In this document: positions 19,799 to 32,701 of the stretch, piece after piece | Layout of the letters: each line of letters begins with the position of its first letter | Numbering within the stretch: the stretch's first letter is position 1 | Assembly (NCBI RefSeq): GCF_001651875.1 | Contig: NZ_LNQB01000099.1 | Span: 1-64,000 of the forward strand | Length of the DNA stretch: 64,000 nt | From: Sinorhizobium saheli | GTDB taxonomy: Bacteria; Pseudomonadota; Alphaproteobacteria; Rhizobiales; Rhizobiaceae | Direction of reading: 5' to 3' | Program-made: the position numbers and the translations under genes | The notes under the pieces: generated by a model | The model's database searches: none | The model's input: only the letters and a program-made list of their open reading frames with translations | Told to the model about the DNA's origin: nothing

Positions 19799-22264
19799 AT
19801 GATGAATCGGCTCTCCACCACCGAACTGCCGCACCCGGCTCCCAGATCGTCCGAGCCCGGCCAGCTGGCGGTGGAGATTCTCGAGCGCCTGAAGTACCGC
19901 ATCGGCAAGGACCCGAAGGTGGCGAAGCCGCATGATTGGCTGACCGCCGCCATTCTGGTCGCTCGCGATCGCATCACCGACAAGTGGATGGATTCGACGC
20001 GCAAGACCTATGCGACCGGCGCCAAGCGCGTCTATTACATGTCGCTCGAATTCCTGATCGGCCGGCTGATGCGCGACGCCATGACGAATCTCGGCCTGAT
20101 GGACGAGATGCGCGACGCGCTCGCCTCGCTCGGCGTCGACATCGACGAGGTCGCCCTGCTCGAGCCCGATGCCGCGCTCGGCAATGGCGGCCTCGGGCGG
20201 CTCGCCGCCTGTTTCATGGAATCGATGGCGACCGTCGACGTGCCCGCCTACGGCTACGGCATCCGCTACATGCACGGCCTGTTCCGCCAGCAGATGGCCG
20301 ACGGCTGGCAGGTCGAACTGCCCGAGACCTGGCTGGCGCACGGCAACCCCTGGGAATTCGAACGGCGCGAAAGCTCCTACGAGATCGGCTTCGGCGGCAG
20401 CGTCGAAACCGTCAATATCGACGAGGAGGTGCAGCGCTACGTCTGGAAGCCGGCCGAGCGCGTCATCGCCACGGCCTTCGACACGCCGGCCGTCGGCTGG
20501 CGGGCGACCCGTGTCAACACGCTGCGCCTCTGGGCCGCGCAGCCGATCGACCCGATCCTGCTCGACGCCTTCAATGCCGGCGACCATATCGGGGCGCTCC
20601 GCGAGAGCAACAAGGCCGAGAGCCTGACGCGCGTGCTCTATCCGGCCGACGCGACGCCGGCCGGCCAGGAACTGAGGCTGCGCCAGGAATACTTCTTCTC
20701 CTCCGCCTCGCTGCAGGACATCCTGCGCCGGCACCTGCAGCAGTATCCGGACTTCACGTCGCTGCCGGACGCGGTGGCGATCCAGCTCAACGACACTCAT
20801 CCGGCCGTCTCCGTCGCCGAGCTCGCGCGTCTCCTGACCGACGTCCACGGGCTCGACTTCGAACAGGCCTGGGACATCACGCGGCGGACCTTCGCCTACA
20901 CCAACCACACGCTTCTGCCGGAGGCGCTGGAAAGCTGGCCGGTTCCGCTCTTCGAGCGGCTCCTGCCCCGCCATATGCAGATCGTCTACGCCATCAACGC
21001 CAAGATCCTGATCGAGGCGCGCAGGCAGAAACAGGCGACGGACGAGGAAGTCCGCAACATCTCGCTGATCGACGAGACCGGCGAGCGGCGCGTGCGCATG
21101 GGCAATCTCGCCTTCGTCGGCTCGCATTCGATCAACGGCGTCTCGGCCCTGCACACGGAACTGATGAAGGAAACGGTCTTTGCCGACCTGCACCGCATCT
21201 ATCCCGACCGCATCAACAACAAGACCAACGGGATCACGCCGCGCCGCTGGCTGATGCAGTGCAACCCGGGCCTTTTCGCCCTTGTCCGCGAGGCGATCGG
21301 CGACGCGTTCATGGACAATACCGAGGCGCTGCAGGCGCTCGACGCCTTCGCCGACAAGACGGATTTCCAGGAACACTTCGCCGCCGTCAAGCGCGCCAAC
21401 AAGGTGCGGCTGGCGAAGCTGGTGCAGACGACGCTGGGCGTCAGGCTCGACCCGTCGGCGATGTTCGACATCCAGATCAAGCGCATCCACGAATACAAGC
21501 GCCAGCTCCTGAACATCATCGAGGCGGTGGCCCTCTACGACCAGATCCGCTCGCATCCGGAGCTCGACTGGGTGCCTCGCGTCAAGCTCTTCGCCGGCAA
21601 GGCGGCGCCGAGCTATCACAACGCCAAGCTGATCATCAAGCTCGCCAACGACGTCTCGCGCGTCATCAACAACGACCCGGCCGTCCGCGGCCTCCTGAAG
21701 ATCGTCTTCGTTCCCAACTACAACGTGTCGCTGGCGGAGGTGATGGTGCCGGCGGCCGACCTGTCGGAGCAGATCTCGACAGCCGGCATGGAGGCGTCCG
21801 GCACCGGCAACATGAAGTTCGCCTTGAACGGCGCGCTGACCATCGGCACGCTCGACGGCGCCAATGTCGAAATGCGCGACTGGGTCGGCGAGGAGAACAT
21901 CAAGATCTTCGGCATGACCGCCGACGAGGTGGCGAAGGCACGCGCCGAGGGACACAATCCCCGCGCCATCATCGAGGGTTCGCGCGAGCTGTCGCAGGCG
22001 CTCGCGGCGATCGCCTCCGGCGTCTTCTCGCCCGACGACCGCAACCGTTTCTCCGGGCTCGTCGAGGGTCTCTACAACCATGACTGGTTCATGGTCGCCG
22101 CCGATTTCGAGGCCTATGCCAAGGCGCAGCGCGAGATCGACCAGCTCTGGATGACGCCCACCGCCTGGTATTCCAAGGCAATCCGCAACACAGCCCGCAT
22201 GGGCTGGTTCTCGTCCGATCGCACGATCCGGCAATATGCCGGCGAAATCTGGAGAGCCGGATGA
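19799..22264 (+). CDS. glgP: glycogen/alpha-glucan phosphorylase
   Basis: Releases glucose-1-phosphate from the non-reducing ends of glycogen using pyridoxal phosphate. The 821-residue length fits the family. The substrate region EPDAALGNGGLGRLAACFMES is intact, as is the PLP site GTGNMKFALNG with Lys673. First gene of the glycogen locus; its stop overlaps the glgB start by four bases (ATGA), so the two are translationally coupled. Two ATGs stand side by side at 19799 and 19802; the first is used here. Ribosome binding sequence is weak (AAGG). A hairpin repeat lies in the upstream region and might carry control, though that is not shown. Confidence 0.96.
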   Translation: MMNRLSTTELPHPAPRSSEPGQLAVEILERLKYRIGKDPKVAKPHDWLTAAILVARDRITDKWMDSTRKTYATGAKRVYYMSLEFLIGRLMRDAMTNLGLMDEMRDALASLGVDIDEVALLEPDAALGNGGLGRLAACFMESMATVDVPAYGYGIRYMHGLFRQQMADGWQVELPETWLAHGNPWEFERRESSYEIGFGGSVETVNIDEEVQRYVWKPAERVIATAFDTPAVGWRATRVNTLRLWAAQPIDPILLDAFNAGDHIGALRESNKAESLTRVLYPADATPAGQELRLRQEYFFSSASLQDILRRHLQQYPDFTSLPDAVAIQLNDTHPAVSVAELARLLTDVHGLDFEQAWDITRRTFAYTNHTLLPEALESWPVPLFERLLPRHMQIVYAINAKILIEARRQKQATDEEVRNISLIDETGERRVRMGNLAFVGSHSINGVSALHTELMKETVFADLHRIYPDRINNKTNGITPRRWLMQCNPGLFALVREAIGDAFMDNTEALQALDAFADKTDFQEHFAAVKRANKVRLAKLVQTTLGVRLDPSAMFDIQIKRIHEYKRQLLNIIEAVALYDQIRSHPELDWVPRVKLFAGKAAPSYHNAKLIIKLANDVSRVINNDPAVRGLLKIVFVPNYNVSLAEVMVPAADLSEQISTAGMEASGTGNMKFALNGALTIGTLDGANVEMRDWVGEENIKIFGMTADEVAKARAEGHNPRAIIEGSRELSQALAAIASGVFSPDDRNRFSGLVEGLYNHDWFMVAADFEAYAKAQREIDQLWMTPTAWYSKAIRNTARMGWFSSDRTIRQYAGEIWRAG

Positions 22265-24471
22265 CGGTTTCGCGCGGCAAGGACTCGAGCCCCGCCCCTT
22301 CAGGCTTGCTGCCAGCGCCGGCCATTGCGGCAATACTTTCCGGTACCCACAACGATCCGTTCTCGGTTCTCGGCGTGCATGCCGCGGGCAAGGGCTTTGT
22401 CGCCCGGTGCTTCATCCCCGGCGCCGAAACGGTGGTGGCGGAGACCCTTTCCGGCACCGAAATCGGCGCGCTCGAGCGGCGCGACGACGCCGGCTTCTTC
22501 GAGGGGCCGGTTTCGGTGCGCAAGGAGCAGCCGGTCCGTTACCGCGCCCGCAACGCCGGCGGCGAGTGGATCGTTGTCGATCCCTACAGCTTCGGCCCGG
22601 TGCTCGGGCCGATGGATGACTACTACATCCGCGAAGGCTCGCACCTGAGGCTGTTCGACAAGATGGGCGCCCACCAGATCTGGCACGACGGCGCCGAGGG
22701 CTTCCATTTCGCCGTCTGGGCGCCGAATGCCCGCCGCGTCTCCGTCGTCGGCAGCTTCAACGACTGGGACGGTCGCCGCCACGTCATGCGGCTGCGTGCC
22801 GACACCGGGATCTGGGAGATCTTCATTCCCGCCGTGCCGCCGGGCGCCCCCTACAAATACGAGATTCTCGATTCGGAAGGCGTGCTGCAGCCGCTGAAGG
22901 CGGATCCCTTCGCCCGCCGTTCGGAACTGCGTCCCGACACCGCTTCGGTGACGACGGGCGAGATCGAGCAGGCCTGGGAGGACGAGGCGCATCGGCGCCA
23001 CTGGGCCGAGGTCGATCAGCGCCGGCAGCCGATTTCCATCTACGAGGTCCATGCCGCCTCGTGGCAGCGCCGCGACGACGGCGGGATGCTCACCTGGGAC
23101 GAGCTTGCGAGCCGCCTCATCCCCTATTGCGTCGACATGGGCTTCACCCACATCGAGTTCCTGCCGATCTCCGAATACCCCTATGATCCGTCCTGGGGCT
23201 ACCAGACGACCGGCCTCTACGCGCCGACCGCGCGTTTCGGCGAGCCGGAGGGCTTCGCCCGCTTCGTCAACGGCTGCCACAAGGTCGGCATCGGCGTCAT
23301 CCTCGACTGGGTGCCGGCGCATTTCCCGACCGACGAGCATGGGCTTCGCTGGTTCGACGGCACCGCGCTCTACGAGCATGCGGATCCGCGCAAGGGGTTC
23401 CATCCCGACTGGAACACGGCCATCTACAATTTCGGCCGCGACGAGGTCGCCGCCTATCTCATCAACAACGCCCTCTACTGGGCCGAGAAGTTCCATGTCG
23501 ACGGCCTGCGCGTCGATGCGGTCGCGTCGATGCTCTATCTCGATTATTCGCGCAAGCACGGCGAATGGGTGCCGAACGAATATGGCGGCAACGAGAATCT
23601 CGAGGCGGTGCGCTTCCTGCAGACGATGAACACCCGCCTCTACGGCATCCACCAGGGCGTGCTGACGATCGCCGAGGAATCGACCTCCTGGCCGAAGGTC
23701 TCGCATCCGGTCCACACCGGCGGGTTGGGTTTCGGCTTCAAGTGGAACATGGGCTTCATGCACGACACGCTGCAATACCTGTCGCGCGAGCCGGTGCACC
23801 GCAAGTTCCACCACAACGACATGACGTTCGGGCTGCTCTATGCCTTCAGCGAGAACTTCGTGCTGCCGCTGTCGCATGACGAGGTGGTGCACGGCAAGGG
23901 ATCGCTGATCGCCAAGATGGCCGGCGACGACTGGCAGAAGTTCGCCAATCTCAGGGCCTATTACGGCTTCATGTGGGGTTACCCCGGCAAGAAGCTTCTC
24001 TTCATGGGGCAGGAGTTCGCCCAATGGCGCGAATGGTCGGAGGAGCGCCCGCTCGACTGGAACCTGCTCGAATACCATCCGCATGAGGGCATGCGGCGGC
24101 TGATACGCGATCTCAACGGCACCTATCGTTCGAAGCCGGCGCTGCATGCGCGCGACTGCGAGGGCGACGGCTTCGAGTGGCTGATCGCCGACGACCGCGA
24201 CAATTCCGTCTTCGCCTGGCTGAGGAAGGCGCCCGGCGAGAAGCTCGTCGCCGTCGTCACCAATTTCACCCCGGTCTATCGTGAGCATTATGACATACCC
24301 CTTCCGGTTGCGGGACGCTGGAGGGAAATCCTCAATACCGATGCGGAAATCTATGGAGGGAGTGGCAAGGGCAACGGCGGAGCCGCCTATGCCGAGAAGA
24401 GGTCGAACGGAGGGATAGTCGCCACCATCACGCTGCCGCCTCTGGCGACGCTGATGCTGGAGCAGGATTAG
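22261..24471 (+). CDS. glgB: 1,4-alpha-glucan branching enzyme
   Basis: Cuts alpha-1,4 chains and rejoins them as alpha-1,6 branches (GH13). It is 736 residues long. An N-terminal CBM48-like beta domain contains FHFAVWAPNARRVSVVGSFNDWDG. The GH13 barrel carries the nucleophile Asp419 (DGLRVDAVASML) and acid/base Glu472 (TIAEEST), with the third Asp in LSHDEVVHG. The start overlaps glgP in ATGA. A long palindrome (24537-24584) follows before glgC. Confidence 0.96.
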   Translation: MTVSRGKDSSPAPSGLLPAPAIAAILSGTHNDPFSVLGVHAAGKGFVARCFIPGAETVVAETLSGTEIGALERRDDAGFFEGPVSVRKEQPVRYRARNAGGEWIVVDPYSFGPVLGPMDDYYIREGSHLRLFDKMGAHQIWHDGAEGFHFAVWAPNARRVSVVGSFNDWDGRRHVMRLRADTGIWEIFIPAVPPGAPYKYEILDSEGVLQPLKADPFARRSELRPDTASVTTGEIEQAWEDEAHRRHWAEVDQRRQPISIYEVHAASWQRRDDGGMLTWDELASRLIPYCVDMGFTHIEFLPISEYPYDPSWGYQTTGLYAPTARFGEPEGFARFVNGCHKVGIGVILDWVPAHFPTDEHGLRWFDGTALYEHADPRKGFHPDWNTAIYNFGRDEVAAYLINNALYWAEKFHVDGLRVDAVASMLYLDYSRKHGEWVPNEYGGNENLEAVRFLQTMNTRLYGIHQGVLTIAEESTSWPKVSHPVHTGGLGFGFKWNMGFMHDTLQYLSREPVHRKFHHNDMTFGLLYAFSENFVLPLSHDEVVHGKGSLIAKMAGDDWQKFANLRAYYGFMWGYPGKKLLFMGQEFAQWREWSEERPLDWNLLEYHPHEGMRRLIRDLNGTYRSKPALHARDCEGDGFEWLIADDRDNSVFAWLRKAPGEKLVAVVTNFTPVYREHYDIPLPVAGRWREILNTDAEIYGGSGKGNGGAAYAEKRSNGGIVATITLPPLATLMLEQD

Positions 24472-24536
24472 AGCCGGATCGCGGAAAGCCTCGCGCGGTT
24501 TTCCCGCCTGAGATCCCGCTCTGACCTGTCACAATC

Positions 24537-24584
24537 GATCACGCTCATGATTTTCGGCCGCTCCGGCCGAAAGTCATCGTGATC
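24537..24584. repeat. long intergenic palindrome between glgB and glgC
   Basis: An inverted repeat of about 48 bases: GATCAC, ATGA and TTCGGCCG on the left pair with CGGCCGAA, TCAT and GTGATC on the right, around a 3-base centre. It could act as a processing or partial termination site within the glg transcript. There is no U-run. Confidence 0.6.
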
Positions 24585-24705
24585 CGCCACAGTGTCCCAG
24601 CCCCGCAGGATTTCCGACGGGGCGGGCGGGAAGAGAATCGGGTGGGCCGCGAGGCGTCGCAGAATGCCGTCAAGCAGTCCCCGGAACCGACTTTGGGGAG
24701 GACCA

Positions 24706-25968
24706 ATGGTGGAAAGACGTACGCAACCCCTGGCCCGCGATGCCATGGCCTATGTTCTCGCCGGCGGGCGCGGCAGCCGGCTGAAGGAACTGACCGACCG
24801 GCGCGCGAAACCGGCCGTCTATTTCGGCGGCAAGGCCCGCATCATCGATTTCGCGCTTTCGAACGCGCTGAATTCCGGCATCCGCCGCATCGGCGTCGCC
24901 ACCCAGTACAAGGCGCATTCGCTCATACGGCATCTGCAGCGCGGCTGGAACTTCTTCCGCCCGGAGCGCAACGAGAGCTTCGACATCCTGCCGGCGAGCC
25001 AGCGCGTCTCGGAGACGCAATGGTATGAAGGCACCGCCGACGCGGTCTTCCAGAACATCGACATCATCGAGGATCACGGCGTCGAATACATGGTGATCCT
25101 CGCCGGCGATCACATCTACAAGATGGATTACGAGGTGATGCTGCAGCAGCACGTCGATTCCGGCGCCGACGTGACGATCGGCTGCCTGGAGGTGCCGCGC
25201 ATGGAGGCGACCGGCTTCGGCGTCATGCATGTCGACAACGACGACCGCATCATCGCCTTCGTCGAGAAGCCGGCCGATCCGCCCGGCATCCCGGGCAACC
25301 CGGAGATGGCGCTCGCCTCCATGGGCATCTACGTCTTCCACACGAAGTTCCTGATGGACATGCTGCGCCGGGATGCGGCCGATCCGAAGTCCAGCCGCGA
25401 CTTCGGCAAGGACATCATTCCCTATATCGTCGAGCACGGCAAAGCGGTTGCCCATCGCTTCACCCACTCCTGCGTCCGCTCCGACTTCGAGCGCGAGGCC
25501 TATTGGCGCGATGTCGGGACGATCGATGCCTACTGGCAGGCGAACATCGACCTGACCCACGTGACGCCGGAGCTCGACATCTACGACAGCACCTGGCCGA
25601 TCTGGACCTTTGCCGAGATCAAGCCGCCGGCGAAATTCGTCCACGACGACGAGGACCGCCGCGGCTCGGCCACCTCCTCGCTCGTCTCGGGCGATTGCAT
25701 CATCTCCGGCGCGACGCTCAACAAGAGCCTTCTCTTCACCGGCGTCAGGGTGAATTCCTATTCCAGACTCGAAAACGCCGTAGTTCTCCCCGACGTGACG
25801 GTCGGCCGGCATTCGATTCTGCGCAACGTCGTTATCGACAGCCGGGTCGTCATTCCGGAGGGCCTGGTCGTCGGCGACGATCCGGAACTCGACGCCAAAC
25901 GCTTCCGCCGAACCGAGAACGGCGTTTGCCTGATCACCCAAACGATGATCGACAAGCTGGGAATGTAG
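24706..25968 (+). CDS. glgC: glucose-1-phosphate adenylyltransferase (ADP-glucose pyrophosphorylase)
   Basis: Makes ADP-glucose from glucose-1-phosphate and ATP, the committed step of glycogen synthesis. It is 420 residues long. The nucleotidyltransferase start [34 protein letters not shown] is canonical, with [12 protein letters not shown] for metal binding and FVEKPADPP for the sugar phosphate site. A C-terminal left-handed beta helix follows. ATG 24706 is chosen because GGGGAGGA sits five bases upstream. In alphaproteobacteria the enzyme is known to be activated by fructose-6-phosphate and pyruvate, fitting Entner-Doudoroff metabolism (KDPG aldolase is at 61 kb). Confidence 0.97.
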   Translation: MVERRTQPLARDAMAYVLAGGRGSRLKELTDRRAKPAVYFGGKARIIDFALSNALNSGIRRIGVATQYKAHSLIRHLQRGWNFFRPERNESFDILPASQRVSETQWYEGTADAVFQNIDIIEDHGVEYMVILAGDHIYKMDYEVMLQQHVDSGADVTIGCLEVPRMEATGFGVMHVDNDDRIIAFVEKPADPPGIPGNPEMALASMGIYVFHTKFLMDMLRRDAADPKSSRDFGKDIIPYIVEHGKAVAHRFTHSCVRSDFEREAYWRDVGTIDAYWQANIDLTHVTPELDIYDSTWPIWTFAEIKPPAKFVHDDEDRRGSATSSLVSGDCIISGATLNKSLLFTGVRVNSYSRLENAVVLPDVTVGRHSILRNVVIDSRVVIPEGLVVGDDPELDAKRFRRTENGVCLITQTMIDKLGM

Positions 25969-25980
25969 GTCTGGATCCCA

Positions 25981-29056
<3,076 letters not shown>

Positions 29057-29130
29057 AGCCCAAGATCAAAGGGGCCGTCGATGTACGGCCCTCTTATCCA
29101 ATCCACCGTCCTTCGCGCGTGACCTTGCTA

Positions 29131-29300
29131 ACCCCCTCTGGCCTGCCGGCCATCTCCCCCACAAGGGGGCAGACGACTCGTGGCACGCTCTCCGCCTCGA
29201 TCCAGGGATTCCGCCTGCAGAAGCTGTCGAGTGAAGCAAGGAGCAAGCCGCGCATATTCTCCCCCCTTGTGGGGGAGATGGCCGGCAGGCCAGAGGGGGT
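29131..29300. repeat. RIME-like element with 39-nt inverted arms between pgm and glgX
   Basis: Arms at 29131-29169 and 29262-29300 are exact inverted copies (CCCCTCTGGCCTGCCGGCC ... CCCCCACAAGGGGG), enclosing 92 bases. Layout and inner spacing match the element at 16947-17103, although the arm sequence differs. Confidence 0.78.
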
Positions 29301-29355
29301 GGAGAGAGGTATCAAACTCAACCCGAGACCAACACCGACAAAGGGGTCCGCCTCC

Positions 29356-31320
29356 ATGCCGCAGACCGGAATTCCACCTCTCGGCGTGACGCACACGGCC
29401 GGCGGAACGCGCTTTGCCGTCTGGTCCCACAATGCCGCCCGCATCGACCTCTGCCTGTTCGATGAGGCGGGCGCCACGGAACTCGGCCGCCTGCCGATGC
29501 AGCGCGAGGGCGATGTCCATAGCATCACCCTTGCCGATCTGCCGCCCGGCAGCCGCTACGGCCTGCGCGCCGATGGCGTCTACTCGCCCGAGCACGGCCT
29601 CTGGTTCGATCCGTCGAAACTGCTCGTCGACCCCTATGCGACGGAGCTCGACCGGCCCTTTCGTCACGGCACCAGGCTGACCGTCTTCGGCGAAGAGACC
29701 GCCGACCTGGTGCCGAAGGCGATCGTGACGGAAGCGAAGACTGTGAAGCCGAAGCCGCCGCTGTGGCAGCCGGGCGGGCTGATCTACGAGGTCGCGGTCA
29801 AGCCGTTCACCATCCTTCACCCGGACGTTCCGAAAAGGAAGCGCGGCACCGTGGCGGCGCTCGCCGAGCCGGTCGTCCTCGATCACCTGAAACGCATCGG
29901 CGCCTCCGCCGTCGAGCTGATGCCCATCGTCGCCTGGATCGACGAGCGGCACCTGCCGCCCCTCGGGCTCCACAACGGCTGGGGCTACAATCCGATCGCG
30001 CCGATGGCGCTCGATCCACGCCTGGTGCCCGGCGGCGTCAGCGAACTGCGCAGGACCGTGGACGCGCTGCACAAGGCCGGCATCGGCGTCATCCTCGATC
30101 TCGTCTTCAACCATTCCGGCGAAAGCGACCGGCTCGGCGCCACGCTTTCGATGCGCGGCATCGACAATCTCGCCTATTATCGCCACGCGACCGACCGGCC
30201 CGGCGAGCTCATCAACGACACCGGCTGCGGCAACACCATCGCCTGCGACCATCCGGTGGTGCAGCGGCTGATCCTCGACAGCCTGCGCCATTTCGTGCTT
30301 GCCGCCGGCGTCGACGGCTTCCGCTTCGATCTCGCCTCGATCCTCGGCCGCGACATGAGCGGCTTCCACCGCGATGCCGCTCTCTTTGCCGCCATAGCCG
30401 CCGACCCGGTGCTTGCCGACCGCGTGCTGATCGCCGAGCCCTGGGACACGGGGCCCGGCGGCTACCAGCTCGGCAATTTCCCCGCCCCCTTCCTCGAATG
30501 GAACGACCGGGCGCGCGACGACATCCGCCGCTACTGGCGCGGCGACCGGCACGCGGTCGGCGCGCTCGCAACCGCGCTTGCCGGCGCGTCCGACACCTTC
30601 TCGCGCTGGGGCGAAACGAAGACGCGCAGCGTCAACTTCATCGCCGCCCATGACGGCTTCACGCTGATGGACCTCGTCTCCTACGCGCGCAAGCACAACG
30701 AGGCGAACGGCGAAGCCAATCGCGACGGCCACGACGAGAATTATTCGTGGAACAACGGCGCCGAGGGACCGATCGACGATCCGGAAATCGCCGTGGCCCG
30801 GCGGCACGACGTCATGGCGCTGCTCGGCACTCTTTTCGCCTCGCGTGGCGCAATCATGCTCACCGCGGGCGACGAAGGCGGCCGCAGCCAGGCCGGCAAC
30901 AACAATGCCTATGCGCAGGACAATGCGGTGACCTGGCTCGATTGGAGCAAGCTCGATCCGCAGCTCTTCGACCACACGGCCCGGCTCGCCGCCATGCGCC
31001 GGCGCTTCGGCGTCTTTGGCGAAACCGGCTTCTTCACCGGCAACGGCGATGTCGCCTGGCTGCGTTTCGACGGCCATCCGATGACGGTCGACGACTGGGA
31101 ACACCCCGCGACCGACAATCTCGTGATGATCCTTCCGACCGAAGACAGCGAAGAGAAGCGACGGATGCGGCTTGCCGTCGTCGTCAATCGCAGCCATGCA
31201 CCGCATCCCTTCCGGCTGCCGGCAAGCCTCGACGGCGAGTGGCGCGACGCTCTGTCGGGCACGGGCCTGCCGGCATTGGCGCCGGCCCGCTCGGTCAGCT
31301 TTTTCGTCGAGGTTTTTTAA
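29356..31320 (+). CDS. glgX: glycogen debranching enzyme
   Basis: Hydrolyses alpha-1,6 branches of phosphorylase-limit glycogen (GH13 isoamylase-like). It is 654 residues long. An N-terminal CBM48-like domain (GGTRFAVWSHNAARIDLCLFDEAG) precedes the barrel, with nucleophile Asp325 (DGFRFDLASILGRD), acid/base Glu361 (IAEPWDTGPGGY) and the third Asp in AAHDGFTLMD. ATG 29356 has AAGGGG upstream; a longer upstream frame is only repeat sequence. A palindromic repeat separates it from pgm, so it may be less strongly expressed than the glgPBCA-pgm block. The order completes the local glycogen cycle. Confidence 0.95.
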   Translation: MPQTGIPPLGVTHTAGGTRFAVWSHNAARIDLCLFDEAGATELGRLPMQREGDVHSITLADLPPGSRYGLRADGVYSPEHGLWFDPSKLLVDPYATELDRPFRHGTRLTVFGEETADLVPKAIVTEAKTVKPKPPLWQPGGLIYEVAVKPFTILHPDVPKRKRGTVAALAEPVVLDHLKRIGASAVELMPIVAWIDERHLPPLGLHNGWGYNPIAPMALDPRLVPGGVSELRRTVDALHKAGIGVILDLVFNHSGESDRLGATLSMRGIDNLAYYRHATDRPGELINDTGCGNTIACDHPVVQRLILDSLRHFVLAAGVDGFRFDLASILGRDMSGFHRDAALFAAIAADPVLADRVLIAEPWDTGPGGYQLGNFPAPFLEWNDRARDDIRRYWRGDRHAVGALATALAGASDTFSRWGETKTRSVNFIAAHDGFTLMDLVSYARKHNEANGEANRDGHDENYSWNNGAEGPIDDPEIAVARRHDVMALLGTLFASRGAIMLTAGDEGGRSQAGNNNAYAQDNAVTWLDWSKLDPQLFDHTARLAAMRRRFGVFGETGFFTGNGDVAWLRFDGHPMTVDDWEHPATDNLVMILPTEDSEEKRRMRLAVVVNRSHAPHPFRLPASLDGEWRDALSGTGLPALAPARSVSFFVEVF

Positions 31321-31397
31321 AGTTTTACCAGCACTTGCTAGATCTTGGCCGACCGGCCTATAGATCATGGCCGGGAGGCCTTCTTCAGGATAATCAA

Positions 31398-31886
31398 ATG
31401 CCGCAAGACATTTCACTTTCCGATGTCAAGGATCTGATCGGCAAGGAGCTCGGCGTCTCCGAGTGGATCACCGTGACCCAGAAGACCATCGACAGTTTTG
31501 CCGAGGCTACGGACGATTTCCAGTTCATCCACACCGACCCGGTGCGCGCCGCCGCGGAAACGCCCTTCGGCGGCACCATAGCGCATGGCTTCCTGTCGCT
31601 CTCGCTGCTTTCGGCCATGAACTACAATTGCCTGCCGAAGATCCGCGAGCAGACGATGGGCATCAATTACGGCTTCGACAAGGTGCGCTTCATGGCGCCG
31701 GTCAAGAGCGGCGCGCGCGTGCGCGGCCGCTTCACCATGGCCGATGCCCGCTTCCGCGGCGCCGGCATGCTGATGATCACCTATGATGCGACCGTCGAGA
31801 TCGAGGGCGAAAGAAAGCCCGCACTGACGGCGACCTGGCTGACGATCACCCAGTTCGACCCCAAGGACCGGCCGGCGGATGCGTGA
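31398..31886 (+). CDS. MaoC-like (R)-specific enoyl-CoA hydratase
   Basis: A 162-residue hot-dog fold protein. The hydratase motif is present as FIHTDPVRAAAETPFGGTIAHGFLSLSLL, containing the Asp/His pair used by R-specific enoyl-CoA hydratases (PhaJ/MaoC type). ATG 31398 has AGGA eight bases upstream. Expected reaction: hydration of enoyl-CoA to (R)-3-hydroxyacyl-CoA. Its place after glgX has no clear link to glycogen, though rhizobia use such enzymes to feed polyhydroxybutyrate-type storage. The acyl length specificity is unknown. Confidence 0.9.
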   Translation: MPQDISLSDVKDLIGKELGVSEWITVTQKTIDSFAEATDDFQFIHTDPVRAAAETPFGGTIAHGFLSLSLLSAMNYNCLPKIREQTMGINYGFDKVRFMAPVKSGARVRGRFTMADARFRGAGMLMITYDATVEIEGERKPALTATWLTITQFDPKDRPADA

Positions 31887-31976
31887 CGGCGGACCCCGCT
31901 GCGACTGTCCATAAGGCATCTCGAAGCAAACTGCGCCGTCATGTTCGAGAAAAGAGAAGAACGGAAAGGCATTTTG

Positions 31977-32064
31977 CCCCTCACCCTGACCCTCACCCCG
32001 GCGGCGCGGCACATCCCTTCTCCCCGCGTTGCGGTGAGAAGGTGGCGGCAGCCGGATGAGGGGC
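31977..32064. repeat. RIME-like palindromic element
   Basis: CCCCTCACCCTGACCCTC and a CCCTTCTCCCCG hairpin arm end in GCCGGATGAGGGGC. It lies between the convergent maoC-like and soxG genes. Confidence 0.7.
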
Positions 32065-32146
32065 GAAGGCCTGGCGCTGGCAATCTCTAAATAGCGAAGA
32101 AGCGGCAGATCACTCCGCCGCTTCTGATGCCTGATGGCACAGTTTT

Positions 32147-32701
32147 TCAGTATGCCGCGTCTTCCGCACCTTCGGACAGCAGGCCGAAGACGAAGGGCGA
32201 GAAGGACCGCCAGCATTCGACGCGGAACGTATCCTCGGCGGTGCGGAAGAGGACGATTTCCGCCTTGCCGAAGATCGTGCGCGAGCAGGCGCCGACCGGG
32301 AAGATCGCCAGCGACAGGTCCTGCGGGCAGCCGCTGTTAATCGCGACTTCGGCGCCCGGTCCGCTGACGATCACCGCCGTGTTGCGGTGTGAGACGTCGA
32401 CGGCCGAATGCACGACGCCGCTCGACGCGGCCGCCGCCATCAGGTCGGCATTGTCCTCGTCGATCACCAGCCACTCGTCCGGCCCGAGCCACAGCGCGTG
32501 GCGCCTGCCGGTGGAGGCCGAAGTCTTCGGCCGGACGGGCAAGGTCACGCCGAGCGCGGCCGAGAGAGCGGAGACCGCCTCCGCTCCGGCGCGCAGCGCG
32601 ATCCGCGAGGCGGGATCGGCCGGCGTGAGGATCGCGGCCGGCGAGCCGCCACGGCGGCCGGCGAGCGGGACGTTTCGGGTAGCAATTGCCTGGTCAGCCA
32701 T
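32147..32701 (-). CDS. soxG: sarcosine oxidase gamma subunit
   Basis: The small gamma subunit of heterotetrameric sarcosine oxidase, which oxidises sarcosine to glycine, passing the one-carbon unit to tetrahydrofolate and electrons to oxygen as peroxide. It is 184 residues from ATG 32701, chosen because GGAGG lies eight bases upstream and the start overlaps the soxA stop by eight bases. Family features include LWLGPDEWLVID and DVSHRNTAVIVSGPGAEVAINSGCPQDLS, resembling GcvT-like folate-binding fragments. It is the last gene of the operon soxB-D-A-G. Confidence 0.92.
   Translation of the reverse strand: MADQAIATRNVPLAGRRGGSPAAILTPADPASRIALRAGAEAVSALSAALGVTLPVRPKTSASTGRRHALWLGPDEWLVIDEDNADLMAAAASSGVVHSAVDVSHRNTAVIVSGPGAEVAINSGCPQDLSLAIFPVGACSRTIFGKAEIVLFRTAEDTFRVECWRSFSPFVFGLLSEGAEDAAY

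Noticed and set aside
30747..31397. Upstream extension of the MaoC-like frame into glgX
   Set aside because: The extension is glgX sequence out of frame; hydratase homology begins at 31398 with a ribosome site.
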